Shown in pieces: positions 47,298 through 56,027 of a stretch of 64,000 nucleotides of DNA. Every line of letters starts with the position of its first letter. Position 1 is the stretch's first letter. Source of the DNA: Rhodopseudomonas sp. P2A-2r (GTDB taxonomy: Bacteria; Pseudomonadota; Alphaproteobacteria; Rhizobiales; Xanthobacteraceae); the NCBI RefSeq assembly GCF_026015985.1, contig NZ_CP110389.1, positions 2,760,001 to 2,824,000 on the forward strand. Direction: 5' to 3'. The position numbers and the translations under genes are program-made. The notes beneath the pieces are model-generated. The model was given only the letters and a program-made list of their open reading frames with translations. It made no database searches and was not told the DNA's origin.

Positions 47298-48242
47298 CTA
47301 GATCAGGTATTGCTTGGCGATGATTTCGCCGAGCCGGCTGTTGTCCGCAATGAACTCCTGGATGAATTCATGCAACCCGTGCTGGAAGATATCATCCATG
47401 TTGCTGTGTTCGAGCCGGTTGCGGACGCCGCGCGCATGGCGCTGGGCGGCGCCCTGGCGGCCATAGGACACGCCGATCTGGTCGAGATTGCGGACGAGGT
47501 TGCCGTAGCAACTGGCCAGCGACCGCGGCAGCGTGTCGTTGAGGATCAGGAGGTCGGCAATCAGCCACGGCTTCAGCGTTTCGCGATAGACCCAGTGATA
47601 GGCGGTGAGCGCCGAGACCGAGCGCAGGATCGAGGTCCACTGATAGTAATCCAGCGGGCCGCCGACATGCTCCTCCTCGGGCAGGAGCAGGTGATATTTG
47701 ACGTCGAGGATGCGCGCGGTGTTGTCGGCGCGCTCCAGATGCAATCCGAGCCGTGAGAACCAGTAGGCGTCGTTGCGCAGCATGGTGCGGTAGGCCGAGC
47801 CATCGAAGCGCAGCGAGGTCTCCTGCACGAAGCGCAGGAAGCGCGCCAGCTGCTCGCGGGTCTTGGCGCCGCCGCTCCAGACTTCCTGCAGTTCGATCCA
47901 GGCCGAGTTGATGGTGTCCCACATCTCGCCGGTCAGCGCGGTGCGTACCGAGCGCGAGTTGAGGCGTGCATTCTCGATGCAGTTGCGGATCGAGGATGGA
48001 TTGGCGGTCGAGAACGACAGGTACTCGACGACGTTCTTCTCGTCGGCTTCCTCGTAGATCTCGTAGAACGCGGCGGACACGCCGGCGGTCAGCAGCGCCG
48101 AGTCCCATTCGTTGGTCTGACCGACGTAGGCATTGGGCAGCGCGGTGACGCGCAATGTCGCCTCGATCGTGCGCGCCAGGTATTCGGCGCGTTCGACGTA
48201 GCGGGCCAGCCAGTAGAGATTTTCAGCGGTGCGCGAAAGCAT
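47298..48242 (-). CDS. Alpha-E domain protein
   Basis: A 314-residue all-helical protein starting MLSRTAENLYWLARYVERAE, the invariant opening of the alpha-E (DUF403) family. Further conserved helices include RNDAYWFSRLGLHLERADNT (~165-185) and ILNDTLPRSLASCYGNLVRN. Acidic residues in the ERAE and ERAD repeats are thought to form a metal or active site, but the biochemical role is unproven. It is a standard partner of circularly permuted ATP-grasp proteins. It is followed after 40 bases by the transglutaminase, and separated from the ATP-grasp gene by a 137-bp inverted repeat. Confidence 0.92.
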   Translation of the reverse strand: MLSRTAENLYWLARYVERAEYLARTIEATLRVTALPNAYVGQTNEWDSALLTAGVSAAFYEIYEEADEKNVVEYLSFSTANPSSIRNCIENARLNSRSVRTALTGEMWDTINSAWIELQEVWSGGAKTREQLARFLRFVQETSLRFDGSAYRTMLRNDAYWFSRLGLHLERADNTARILDVKYHLLLPEEEHVGGPLDYYQWTSILRSVSALTAYHWVYRETLKPWLIADLLILNDTLPRSLASCYGNLVRNLDQIGVSYGRQGAAQRHARGVRNRLEHSNMDDIFQHGLHEFIQEFIADNSRLGEIIAKQYLI

Positions 48243-48261
48243 GAATGTTACCCGATGATAT

Positions 48262-48398
48262 CGTGTCCCGGGCGCGCTGCGGCATTCTCTATGCCGCTGC
48301 GCAGAACCGGGACCGCCCGATAGAATGGTGCTTGTGACGGTCCCGGTTCTGCAACGCATCGCTGCGCTTCGCTTGCGCTGCATTGCGCCCGGGACACG
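48262..48398. repeat. Dispersed inverted repeat inside the Anbu cluster
   Basis: Outer arms CGTGTCCCGGGCGC and GCGCCCGGGACACG are perfect inverted copies; inner units CAGAACCGGGACCG and CGGTCCCGGTTCTG form a second nested inverted pair. It sits between the ATP-grasp and alpha-E genes and belongs with the shorter element at 5700-5748. Confidence 0.8.
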
Positions 48399-48420
48399 AG
48401 AGTAGTCAACGCCGCGTCGC

Positions 48421-49837
48421 TCATTCCAAAATCCACGTGTCCTTGGTGCCGCCGCCCTGGCTCGAATTGACCACCAAGGAGCCTTCCTTCAGCGCCACAC
48501 GGGTCAGACCGCCCGGCACGATGGTGACGTTCTTGCGGCCGGTCAGGACGAACGGCCGCAGGTCGACGTGGCGCGGGGCGAGGCCGGAGGCGACGCAGGT
48601 CGGGCAGGTCGACAGCGCCAGTGTCGGCTGAGCAATAAAACCTTCCGGCTCGCGCTTGAGCTTGTCGCGGAACGCTTCGATGGTCGCCTTGCTCGAGGCC
48701 GGGCCGATCAGCATGCCGTAGCCGCCGGAGCCGTGCACTTCCTTGACCACTAGCTCGCTGAGATGGTCGAGCACATAGGCCAGCGCCGCCGGCTCGCGGC
48801 AGCGCCAGGTCGGGACGTTCTTCAGGATCGGTTCTTCGCCGAGATAGAATTTCACGATCTCCGGCATGTAGGTGTAGACCGCCTTGTCGTCGGCGATCCC
48901 CGTTCCCACCGCGTTGGCCAGCGTGACATTGCCGGCCATGTAGGCCGACATCAGGCCGGGCACGCCGAGCGCGGAGTCCGGGCGGAAGGTGAGGGGATCG
49001 AGGTAGTCGTCGTCGACGCGGCGGTAGATGACGTCGACTCGTTTCAGGCCCTCGGTGGTGCGCATGAACACCTCGTCGTTCTTGACGATGAGGTCGCGGC
49101 CTTCCACCAGTTCGACGCCGAGCTTGTCGGCCAGGAACGAGTGCTCGTAGTAGGCGGAGTTGTAGACACCTGGCGTCATCAGCGCGACGGTGGGCTCGGC
49201 CACCGCACTGAGCGGTGCCACCGAACGCAGGCAGGACAGCAGCTCGTCGGGATATTTCTCCACCGGCGCGACGCGATGCCGCGCGAACAGGTCGGGAAAC
49301 AGCCGCATCATGATTTCGCGGTTTTCCAGCATGTAGGACACGCCGGACGGCGTCCGCGCATTGTCCTCCAGCACGATGAACTCGTCGGGATTGGTGCGGA
49401 CGATGTCGATGCCGGCGATATGGACGTAGACGTCGTGGGGCACGTCCTGGCCGTTCATCTCTGGCCGGAACACCGGGTTCTGGAAGATCAGGTCATCCGG
49501 GATCAATCCGGCGCGCAGGATGTCGCGGCCATGATAAATGTCGCGCAAGAACATGTTGATCGCGCGGACCCGCTGCTTCAGGCCTTTTTCCAGCAGCGTC
49601 CACTCCTTGCCGGAGATGATCCGCGGGATCACATCGAACGGGATCAGGCGCTCGGTGGACTCCGAGATCGCCGTAGACCGCGAAGGTGATGCCGATGCGG
49701 CGGAACAGCAACTCCGCCTCCTGGCGGCGATACTCCAATGCGTCGGGTGGCGTCTCCTTGAGCCAGCGGGAGAGCTCTTCATAGGCCGGGCGAAGATCGC
49801 CGTGGGGCCCATTCATTTCGTCGAACGCAATTGCCAT
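48421..49837 (-). pseudogene. Circularly permuted ATP-grasp amidoligase of the Anbu cluster, one-base frameshift
   Basis: The restored protein is 471 residues, first gene of the minus-strand run. N-terminal DEMNGPHGDLRPAYEELSRW from ATG 49837 reads to FAVYGD near residue 57, then one extra base (about 49667, GAGATC for GAGTC) throws the frame; the remainder is open, with ESTERLIPFDVIPRIISGKE, DVYVHIAGIDIVRTNPDEF, LEDNARTPSGVSYMLENRE and VKEVHGSGGYGMLIGPASS, all typical of CP_ATPgrasp_1. The family is predicted to ligate amino acids or amines by an acyl-phosphate mechanism. It probably makes the peptide-like product that the downstream transglutaminase, lyase and Anbu enzymes act on. Confidence 0.88.
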
Positions 49838-50079
49838 GAATCCTGACTGCTTTTCGAGGTCGTGCGGGACAGTGCACGACTGAACGGGATGGTAGCAAGG
49901 CCCGGGCCAGCACGATATGCATTCAACAACGGCAATTGGTATGAGGTGGGGTCTGTGCTGCCTGAAAAAACGGCGGGACACTGCTTGTTTCGGCAGCAAA
50001 ACACCGTGACTTCAAGCCATTGTATGCGCAAGGGTATTGGTCCCCCGGAGTGACCGGTGGAACGGCGAGGAAGAGATTG

Positions 50080-50814
50080 ATGAGCGATATCGTCACTGCG
50101 GGGATCCTGGTCATCGGCGACGAGATCCTGTCCGGACGCACCAAGGACAAGAATATCGGCTTCATCGCCGATTACCTCACCAATATCGGCATCGACCTCA
50201 AGGAGGTCCGCGTCGTCGCCGACGACGAGCCAGACATCATCGCGGCGCTCGACGCCCTGCGTCATCGTTATAACTACGTCTTTACCACCGGCGGAATCGG
50301 GCCGACCCACGACGACATCACCGCCGACGCAGTTGCGAAGGCGTTCGGGGTGGCCATCGACCATCACCCGGAAGTGGTCGCCCGGTTCAAGGAACGGTTC
50401 GGCGCGGACCTCAACGAGGCCCGGCTGCGGATGGCGCGGATCCCGGACGGCGCCGACCTGATACAGAGCGCCACGATCCTGGCGCCCGGCTTCAAGATCG
50501 GCAATGTCATCGTGATGGCCGGAGTGCCGTCGATCATGCAGGCGATGATGGACATCGTGGCGCCGAAGCTGAAGTCGGGCGAGCGGATGCTGTCCGACAC
50601 TGTCCGCGCCAATGCCCGCGAAGGCGACGTCGGCGGCCCCCTGCGCGCGGTCGCCGAGGCCCACCCGGACGTGATGATCGGCAGCTATCCGTTCCTCGAC
50701 GATAACCAGAAGCCCAACACCAATCTGGTGGTCCGTTCGCGCGACCCCGAGAAGCTGGCGGCGGCGATGGCGGCGGTGAAAGAGATGCTGGCCGGGCTCG
50801 GAACAGCCAAATAG
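50080..50814 (+). CDS. MoaB/CinA-N-like molybdopterin-binding protein
   Basis: A 244-residue protein containing a single MoCF_biosynth domain: [20 protein letters not shown] (~6-25), [20 protein letters not shown] (~69-88) and [20 protein letters not shown] (~148-167). It lacks the C-terminal CinA deamidase domain, so it is a competence-inducible-protein-A-like stand-alone domain, common in alphaproteobacteria. The ligand (molybdopterin or a nucleotide) is uncertain. Divergent from the ATP-grasp gene, with 242 bases between. Confidence 0.87.
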   Translation: MSDIVTAGILVIGDEILSGRTKDKNIGFIADYLTNIGIDLKEVRVVADDEPDIIAALDALRHRYNYVFTTGGIGPTHDDITADAVAKAFGVAIDHHPEVVARFKERFGADLNEARLRMARIPDGADLIQSATILAPGFKIGNVIVMAGVPSIMQAMMDIVAPKLKSGERMLSDTVRANAREGDVGGPLRAVAEAHPDVMIGSYPFLDDNQKPNTNLVVRSRDPEKLAAAMAAVKEMLAGLGTAK

Positions 50815-50882
50815 ACGCTCACGTAGACGATATGCCACGAGGGCGCCGTGCGGCGACCACGTCTGAACTTCAGGAGATCATG

Positions 50883-51407
50883 ATGGCAGAACATCCGGAG
50901 ATGAGCGCGCAGGAACGCGCCGGCAAGGCGTTTCCGGTGTCGTGGGACCAGTTTCATCGTGATTGCCGCGCTTTGACCTGGCGCCTCAACAGCGTCGGCC
51001 CGTTTCACGCCATCATCGCCATCACCCGCGGCGGCCTGGTGCCGGCGGCCATCGTGGCGCGCGAACTCGGCGTGCGCGTGATCGATACGGTTTGCATCGC
51101 CAGCTACGACCATAACAAGCGCGGCGACTTGCAGTTGCTGAAGGGCGTTTCGGAAGATGCCGCCAAGCTCGGCGGCGGCACCGGCAAGGGCATCCTGATC
51201 ATCGACGACCTCGTCGACACCGGCAAGACCGCGCGCATGGTGCGCGACATGCTGCCCGACGCGCATTTCGCCACCGTCTACGCCAAGCCGATGGGCCGGC
51301 CGCTGGTGGATACGTTCATCACCGAAGTGTCGCAGGACACCTGGATTTTCTTTCCCTGGGATCTCGGCCTGTCGTTCCAGCCGCCGATGCGGGATGGGGC
51401 GGCTTGA
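50883..51407 (+). CDS. gpt: Xanthine phosphoribosyltransferase
   Basis: A 174-residue purine-salvage PRTase converting xanthine/guanine and PRPP to nucleotides. The PRPP loop is [17 protein letters not shown] (~103-119); the N-terminal [19 protein letters not shown] and [20 protein letters not shown] (~43-62) match Gpt. ATG 50883 is favoured over ATG 50880, since AGGAG lies six bases before it. It follows the MoaB-like gene by 68 bases in the same direction. Confidence 0.93.
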   Translation: MAEHPEMSAQERAGKAFPVSWDQFHRDCRALTWRLNSVGPFHAIIAITRGGLVPAAIVARELGVRVIDTVCIASYDHNKRGDLQLLKGVSEDAAKLGGGTGKGILIIDDLVDTGKTARMVRDMLPDAHFATVYAKPMGRPLVDTFITEVSQDTWIFFPWDLGLSFQPPMRDGAA

Positions 51408-51450
51408 CGCACTGATCTTTCGACCGTCGTCGCGTGCCCTTACACTCCGA

Positions 51451-51552
51451 CTGTCGTCACCCGCGTAAGCGGGTGATCCCGTAAACGCAGGCCGGCGTAT
51501 ACGGATCACCCGGTCCAGGCGTGCAATTGCGCGCCAGTCCGGGCGATGACAG
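51451..51552. repeat. Dispersed intergenic repeat (GTCATCACCCGC type), copy 1
   Basis: It holds a hairpin CACCCGC / GCGGGTG near the left end, a GGATCACCC box and a GCAATTGCGCGCC box, ending CCGGGCGATGACAG. The same boxes occur in the opposite order at 54229-54353. Confidence 0.75.
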
Positions 51553-51582
51553 GCAGAGTGTCGATGCCGGGGAATGCTAATC

Positions 51583-52218
51583 ATGCCGCTGCAGAACCGC
51601 GTCACCCCGTTCGGCGACATCATCGCCACGCCGGAGCGTGGCACCTTCACCGGCAACCGCGGCATCATCCACGATCCCTTGACAAAGACGCTGCTGAACA
51701 GACGCTGGAGCAATCCGGCGTGGATCACCTGCGTCTGCAATTTCCGCGGCCGACGCCGTGAGGTGATGGCGAGGCGAAGCTGGACCGAGCTGTTCTTCCT
51801 CGACGAGGCCACCGCGCTCGCGGCCGGACATCGGCCGTGCTTCTACTGCCGTCGCGGTGACGCCAATGCGTTTCGCGCCGCGTGGGAAGAGGGCAACGGC
51901 CTCGCGCGGGCGCGGGCGACGGAGATGGATGCCGTGCTCCATGCCGAGCGGTTGAACAAACGCGCGAAGCGGCTGCATGCGCTGACTTGCGCGATCGATG
52001 AATTGCCCGATGGCGCGATGGTCGCTGCGGATGGCGAAAGCTATCTGATTGCGCGGGGCAGGCCGCTGTTTTGGAGTTTTGGCGGATATCGCGAAGCCGA
52101 TCGCGGGCTGCGTGACGCACTGCTCCTTACGCCGCCATCGACAATACGGGCACTGCGCGCGGGCTACCGCCCCGTTCTCCATTCAACAGCGCTGCAACAC
52201 CCACTGCCGTCATCCTGA
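51583..52218 (+). CDS. Conserved hypothetical protein with a Cys-x2-Cys motif
   Basis: About 211 residues from ATG 51583 (an ATG nine bases earlier is in frame). It begins MPLQNRVTPFGDIIATPERG and includes GNRGIIHD (~24-31), LFFLDEATALAAGHRPCFYC (~67-86) with RR following, and DAVLHAERLNKRAKRLHAL. The HRPCFYCRR motif looks like half of a metal site. The regular, charged sequence and family-like N-terminus suggest a real protein; I know no function. Its stop codon lies inside the dispersed repeat at 52210, so the last residues may be repeat-derived. Confidence 0.75.
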   Translation: MPLQNRVTPFGDIIATPERGTFTGNRGIIHDPLTKTLLNRRWSNPAWITCVCNFRGRRREVMARRSWTELFFLDEATALAAGHRPCFYCRRGDANAFRAAWEEGNGLARARATEMDAVLHAERLNKRAKRLHALTCAIDELPDGAMVAADGESYLIARGRPLFWSFGGYREADRGLRDALLLTPPSTIRALRAGYRPVLHSTALQHPLPSS

Positions 52219-52342
52219 GGTTCGCGCTCTTGCGCGCCTCGAAGGATGGCCGCAGGTGCAGTCGCTCGCCGCCGCATCCTTCGAGGCTCGCCCTTGGCGG
52301 CGGAGCAAGCGCTCCGCCTGAGGGCGAGCACCTCAGGATGAC
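52210..52342. repeat. Dispersed inverted repeat (GTCATCCTGAGG type)
   Basis: Terminal arms GTCATCCTGAGG and CCTCAGGATGAC are exact inverted copies; inner GCGCCTCGAAGGATG and CATCCTTCGAGGC are a second inverted pair. This is a well-known repeat style in Bradyrhizobium/Rhodopseudomonas genomes. It supplies the stop codon of the upstream gene. Confidence 0.85.
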
Positions 52343-52358
52343 GATGACGGAGTGGGCT

Positions 52359-53393
52359 TTACGCCAGCCGCTCTCTTGCCAGCCGTGCGCCGGCACCCAG
52401 CGCCTGCAGCTTGGCCTCCGCGATATCCCGATGCATCGGGGCCATGCCGCAATTGGTCGTGGCGACGATATTGGCCTTCGGCACGTGCTTCATGACGGCC
52501 TCGATGGTGGCCACCACGTCTTCCGGCGTCTCGACCGTGTCGCTGGCGACGTCGATCACGCCGGCCTGCACAATCTTGCCCTTCAACAGCGACAGCAGCT
52601 CCAGCGGCACGCGCGAATTGCGGCATTCGATGGCGACCTGCTGGATCGGGCTGGCATCGATCGCCGGGAAGATCTGTTCGTACTGCCGCCACTCGCTGCC
52701 CAGCGTGTCCTTCCAGTCGGTGTTGGCCTTGATGCCGTAGCCGTAGCAGATGTGCACTGCCGTCTGGCAGGTCAGGCCCTGCGCTGCGCGCTCCAGCGCC
52801 TTGACGCCCCAGTCGGCGGCCTCGTCCATGAACACGTTGAAGGCGGGCTCGTCGAACTGGATCATGTCGACGCCATCGGCCTGCAGCGCGAGGGCTTCCT
52901 CGTTCAGCAATTCGGCAAAGGCAAAGGCCATCTTGACCCGGTCGCCGTAGAAACTGTCCGACAGGGTGTCGATGATGGTCATCGGGCCGGGCAGGGTGAA
53001 CTTCAGTTTGTTCTTCGTGTGGCCACGCGCGGCCTGCGCCTCGAAGGCGTGGACCCGGCCTTTCAGCTGCAGCGGCGCTATCACCTGCGGCACCATGGCT
53101 TTGTAGCGGTCCTTGCGAATGCCTATCTCGACCTTGTTGGCAAAATCGATGCCGTCGACCTTCTCCAGGAAGCCGTGCACGAAATGCTGCCGCGCCTGTT
53201 CGCCTTCGGTGACGATATCGATGCCGGCGTCTTCCTGGACCTTGACCGCCAGCAGCGTGGCGTCGCGCTTGGCGCGCCGCAACTCCTCGCCCGATGACCG
53301 CCAGGTCGGCCACAACTTGTTGGGCTCGGCGAGCCATTCGGGCTTCGGCAGCGAGCCGGCAATGGTGGTCGGGAACAGCATGGGCATCCTCAT
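52359..53393 (-). CDS. MetE-like (cobalamin-independent type) methyltransferase, short form
   Basis: A ~344-residue protein equivalent to the C-terminal catalytic barrel of MetE, lacking the N-terminal half. It opens MLFPTTIAGSLPKPEWLAEP, with zinc-site and substrate residues in QTAVHICYGYG (His, Cys), ECRNSRVPLELL and a final ATTNCGMAPMHRDIAEAKL (Cys). Short MetE-like enzymes of this kind are proposed to methylate homocysteine from methylcobalamin-protein or other donors; the donor is unknown here. ATG 53393 (MRMPMLF) is used; two ATGs a few codons in are alternatives. No riboswitch was seen upstream. Confidence 0.87.
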   Translation of the reverse strand: MRMPMLFPTTIAGSLPKPEWLAEPNKLWPTWRSSGEELRRAKRDATLLAVKVQEDAGIDIVTEGEQARQHFVHGFLEKVDGIDFANKVEIGIRKDRYKAMVPQVIAPLQLKGRVHAFEAQAARGHTKNKLKFTLPGPMTIIDTLSDSFYGDRVKMAFAFAELLNEEALALQADGVDMIQFDEPAFNVFMDEAADWGVKALERAAQGLTCQTAVHICYGYGIKANTDWKDTLGSEWRQYEQIFPAIDASPIQQVAIECRNSRVPLELLSLLKGKIVQAGVIDVASDTVETPEDVVATIEAVMKHVPKANIVATTNCGMAPMHRDIAEAKLQALGAGARLARERLA

Positions 53394-53499
53394 GGCTTCT
53401 GATTGTGGGCGTCTATCTGCCACGTTCGCGGCGACGCGTATAGCTATTGGCGAGGCGCCGATGCGGGACTAGGATCATGGAAAAACAGACGAGGAAGCC

Positions 53500-54201
53500 A
53501 TGATCGACCTGCATTACGCGCCAACGCCGAATGGCTGGAAAATCTCGATCATGCTGGAGGAGTGCGGATTGCCTTACACGGTAATCCCCATGCAGCTCGG
53601 ACGCGGCGACCAGTTGAAGCCGGAGTTTCTCAAGCTCAGCCCCAACGGCCGGATGCCGGCAATTGTGGACCACGCGCCGGCCGACGGCGGCGAGGAAGTC
53701 GCGATCTTCGAGAGCGGCGCCATCCTGATCTATCTCGCCGAGAAAGCCGGCCGCTTCCTGCCCACCGCCATGCGGCCGCGGTTCGAGGTGCTGCAATGGC
53801 TGATGTGGCAGATGGGCGGCCTCGGCCCGATGCTCGGCCAGAACGGGCATTTCCTGCTCTACGCGCCCGAGAAGATTCCCTATGCCATGGATCGCTACAC
53901 GCGCGAGGCGAAGCGGCTGTACGGCGTGCTCGACGTCCATCTCGGCGACGGCCGGGATTATATCGCCGGCGACTATTCCATCGCCGACATGGCATGTTTT
54001 CCGTGGATCATGACCCACAAGGCGCAGGGCCTGACGCTGGACGATTTTCCGAATGTGAAGCGCTGGTACGCGCTGCTGCGGGCGCGGCCCCAGGTACAGG
54101 CCGGACTCGCGGTGGGCAAGCAGGAGAAGAAGCCGATGGACGAGCAGGCGCGAAAAATCATGTTCGGCGTCGATGCGCCGGCGCATGCGCAGCAACAATA
54201 G
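53500..54201 (+). CDS. Glutathione S-transferase, YfcG/Nu-class-like
   Basis: A 233-residue GST. The thioredoxin-like domain (~1-85) begins MIDLHYAPTPNGWKISIMLE; the TPNGWK motif replaces the catalytic Tyr/Ser as in the Nu class (YfcG, YghU), and the glutathione gamma-Glu site is ESGAILIYLAEKAG (~69-82). The helical C-terminal domain has DYIAGDYSIADMACFPWI. Members show disulfide-bond reductase activity with glutathione. A dispersed repeat separates it from the next gene. Confidence 0.9.
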   Translation: MIDLHYAPTPNGWKISIMLEECGLPYTVIPMQLGRGDQLKPEFLKLSPNGRMPAIVDHAPADGGEEVAIFESGAILIYLAEKAGRFLPTAMRPRFEVLQWLMWQMGGLGPMLGQNGHFLLYAPEKIPYAMDRYTREAKRLYGVLDVHLGDGRDYIAGDYSIADMACFPWIMTHKAQGLTLDDFPNVKRWYALLRARPQVQAGLAVGKQEKKPMDEQARKIMFGVDAPAHAQQQ

Positions 54202-54228
54202 TGATGCGCAACCTTTCAGCACACACAG

Positions 54229-54353
54229 CTGTCATCGCCCGGCCTGGCGCGCAATTGCGCGCCGGCACCGGGCGCCCCAGTACACACCGGCGCCAGTGAT
54301 AGAGCGTCAAGGCCGGTGTCTACTGGATCACCCGCTTTCGCGGGTGATGACAC
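54229..54353. repeat. Dispersed intergenic repeat (GTCATCACCCGC type), copy 2, reversed
   Basis: CTGTCATCGCCCGG at the left and GGATCACCCGCTTTCGCGGG then TGATGACACC at the right mirror the element at 51451-51552, with an extra middle segment. It lies between the GST and isomerase genes. Confidence 0.75.
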
Positions 54354-54402
54354 CAGAATGCAGTGGACACGCCGTGACGATAACCGAGAGTGAGGAAACC
54401 CC

Positions 54403-55035
54403 ATGATCGAATTCTTCTTCGACTGCTCCAGCCCCTGGACCTATCTCGCTTTCCACAACATCCAACCGTTGGCGAAGGAGTTTGACGCCGAGATCGCGTG
54501 GCGGCCGATCCTGGTCGGCGGCATTTTCAATTCGATCAATCCCAGTGTCTATGCCTCGCGCGAGAAGCCGGTGCCGGCGAAGGCCCGCTACATGAAGAAG
54601 GATCTGGCCGACTGGGCACGCTCCGCGGAGCTGGCGATCAAAATGCCGCCGCGGGTGTTCCCGGTGAACAGCGTGAAGGCGATGCGCGGCTGCCTCTGGA
54701 TTGGCCGCAATGCATCGCAGGACATGCTGCCGTTTGCGCGTGCGGTTTTCGAGGCCTATTGGGGCGACGATCTCGATATTTCGCAGGATGCCGTGCTTTC
54801 GGGGATCTGCGATCGCGTTGGCATCGAGTCCGAAGCCTTCTTCCAGGGTATCGCCGATCCGGCAATCAAGGACCAACTCAAGGCCAACACCGACGAGGTC
54901 ATTGCCCGCGGCGGCTTCGGTTCGCCGACCATCTATCTCGACAAGACCGACATGTACTTCGGCAACGACCGCCTGCCGCTGATCCGCGAAGCCTTGCAGC
55001 GCCGCCGCGCCGAGACCGTCGATAGCGCGGCCTGA
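54403..55035 (+). CDS. 2-hydroxychromene-2-carboxylate isomerase/DsbA-like protein
   Basis: A 210-residue protein of the HCCA isomerase (kappa-GST-like) family: MIEFFFDCSSPWTYLAFHNI at the start with the glutathione-contacting SSPW, WRPILVGGIFNSIN (~32-45), and GGFGSPTIYLDKTDMYFGND near the end with the cis-Pro loop GSPT. Such enzymes isomerise naphthalene-ring intermediates, but many homologues have other glutathione-dependent roles. It overlaps the following quinone oxidoreductase gene by one base (TGATG), so the two are coupled. Confidence 0.9.
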   Translation: MIEFFFDCSSPWTYLAFHNIQPLAKEFDAEIAWRPILVGGIFNSINPSVYASREKPVPAKARYMKKDLADWARSAELAIKMPPRVFPVNSVKAMRGCLWIGRNASQDMLPFARAVFEAYWGDDLDISQDAVLSGICDRVGIESEAFFQGIADPAIKDQLKANTDEVIARGGFGSPTIYLDKTDMYFGNDRLPLIREALQRRRAETVDSAA

Positions 55036-56009
55036 TGCCGAACAAGATCGTTTGCCGCACGCTCGGGCCGCCGGAAACGCTGCGACTGGAGAGCTTCGCC
55101 TCAGCGCCGCTGGCAGCGGGACAGGTCCGTGTCGCCATCCGCGCCGCCGGGATCAATTTTCCTGACATCCTGATGGTCGCCGGCGACTATCAGCTGAAGC
55201 CGGAGTTGCCGTTCACCCCGGGCATGGAGGCCGCCGGTGACGTCGTCGAGATCGCGGGCGATGTCGGGGGCGTCATGGTGGGCGATCGCGTGATCGCGAA
55301 GCTACGCCATGGCGGCTATGCGGAGGAGGCGATGGTCGCGCCGGCGCAGCTGACCCCGTTGCCGTCGACCTTCGACTACGCCGAGGGCGCGACATTTCTC
55401 GCCGCCCATGGCACCGCGCATCACGCGCTGGTCGACCGCGCGCAAATCAGACCCGGCGAAGTGCTGCTGGTGCACGGCGCCGGCGGCGGCGTCGGTCTCG
55501 CCACAGTGGAGATCGGCAAGCTGCTCGGTGCCACGGTGATTGCCGCGGCATCGTCAGAGCAAAAGCTCGCCGCGGCCCGCGCCCGTGGCGCCGATCACGG
55601 CGTGCTGTATGGCGCCGAGCCGTTTCGCGAGGTGGTCAAGCGCATCACCGACGGCCGCGGCGTCGACGTGGTGTTTGACCCCGTCGGCGGCGAGGTGTTC
55701 GAGCAGAGCCTGCGCTGCATCGCCTTCGGTGCGCGGCTGCTGGTGGTCGGCTTTACCGGCGGCGTCGGCGTGGCGAAAACCAACCTTGTGCTGATCAAGG
55801 GCGCCAGTGTGCTCGGCGTCCGCGCCGGCGAGGCGGCGCGGCGCGATCCGGCGCTGGGCACGGCACGGATCGCGGCGCTGCTGCAATGGGCGGAGGAGGG
55901 GCGCGTCCGTCCCCACGTCTCGCATCGCTTGCCGCTGCAAGACGTTGCACCGGCGATGCGGCTCCTGATGGACCGCAAGGCGATCGGACGGGTGGCGCTG
56001 ACGATGTGA
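55035..56009 (+). CDS. NADPH:quinone oxidoreductase-like (MDR family)
   Basis: A 324-residue zinc-free medium-chain reductase. The cofactor motif is VHGAGGGVGLATVEIGKLLG (~144-163); AAGINFPDILMVAGDYQLKP (~35-54) and the GVDVVFDPVGGEVFEQSLRC segment are typical of the QOR/AST-like subfamily. No catalytic Zn ligands are seen. Coupled to the HCCA isomerase-like gene upstream, which suggests a shared glutathione or electrophile-related pathway, though no substrate can be fixed. Confidence 0.9.
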   Translation: MPNKIVCRTLGPPETLRLESFASAPLAAGQVRVAIRAAGINFPDILMVAGDYQLKPELPFTPGMEAAGDVVEIAGDVGGVMVGDRVIAKLRHGGYAEEAMVAPAQLTPLPSTFDYAEGATFLAAHGTAHHALVDRAQIRPGEVLLVHGAGGGVGLATVEIGKLLGATVIAAASSEQKLAAARARGADHGVLYGAEPFREVVKRITDGRGVDVVFDPVGGEVFEQSLRCIAFGARLLVVGFTGGVGVAKTNLVLIKGASVLGVRAGEAARRDPALGTARIAALLQWAEEGRVRPHVSHRLPLQDVAPAMRLLMDRKAIGRVALTM

Positions 56010-56027
56010 AGTTTTTATCCCCCGCAT

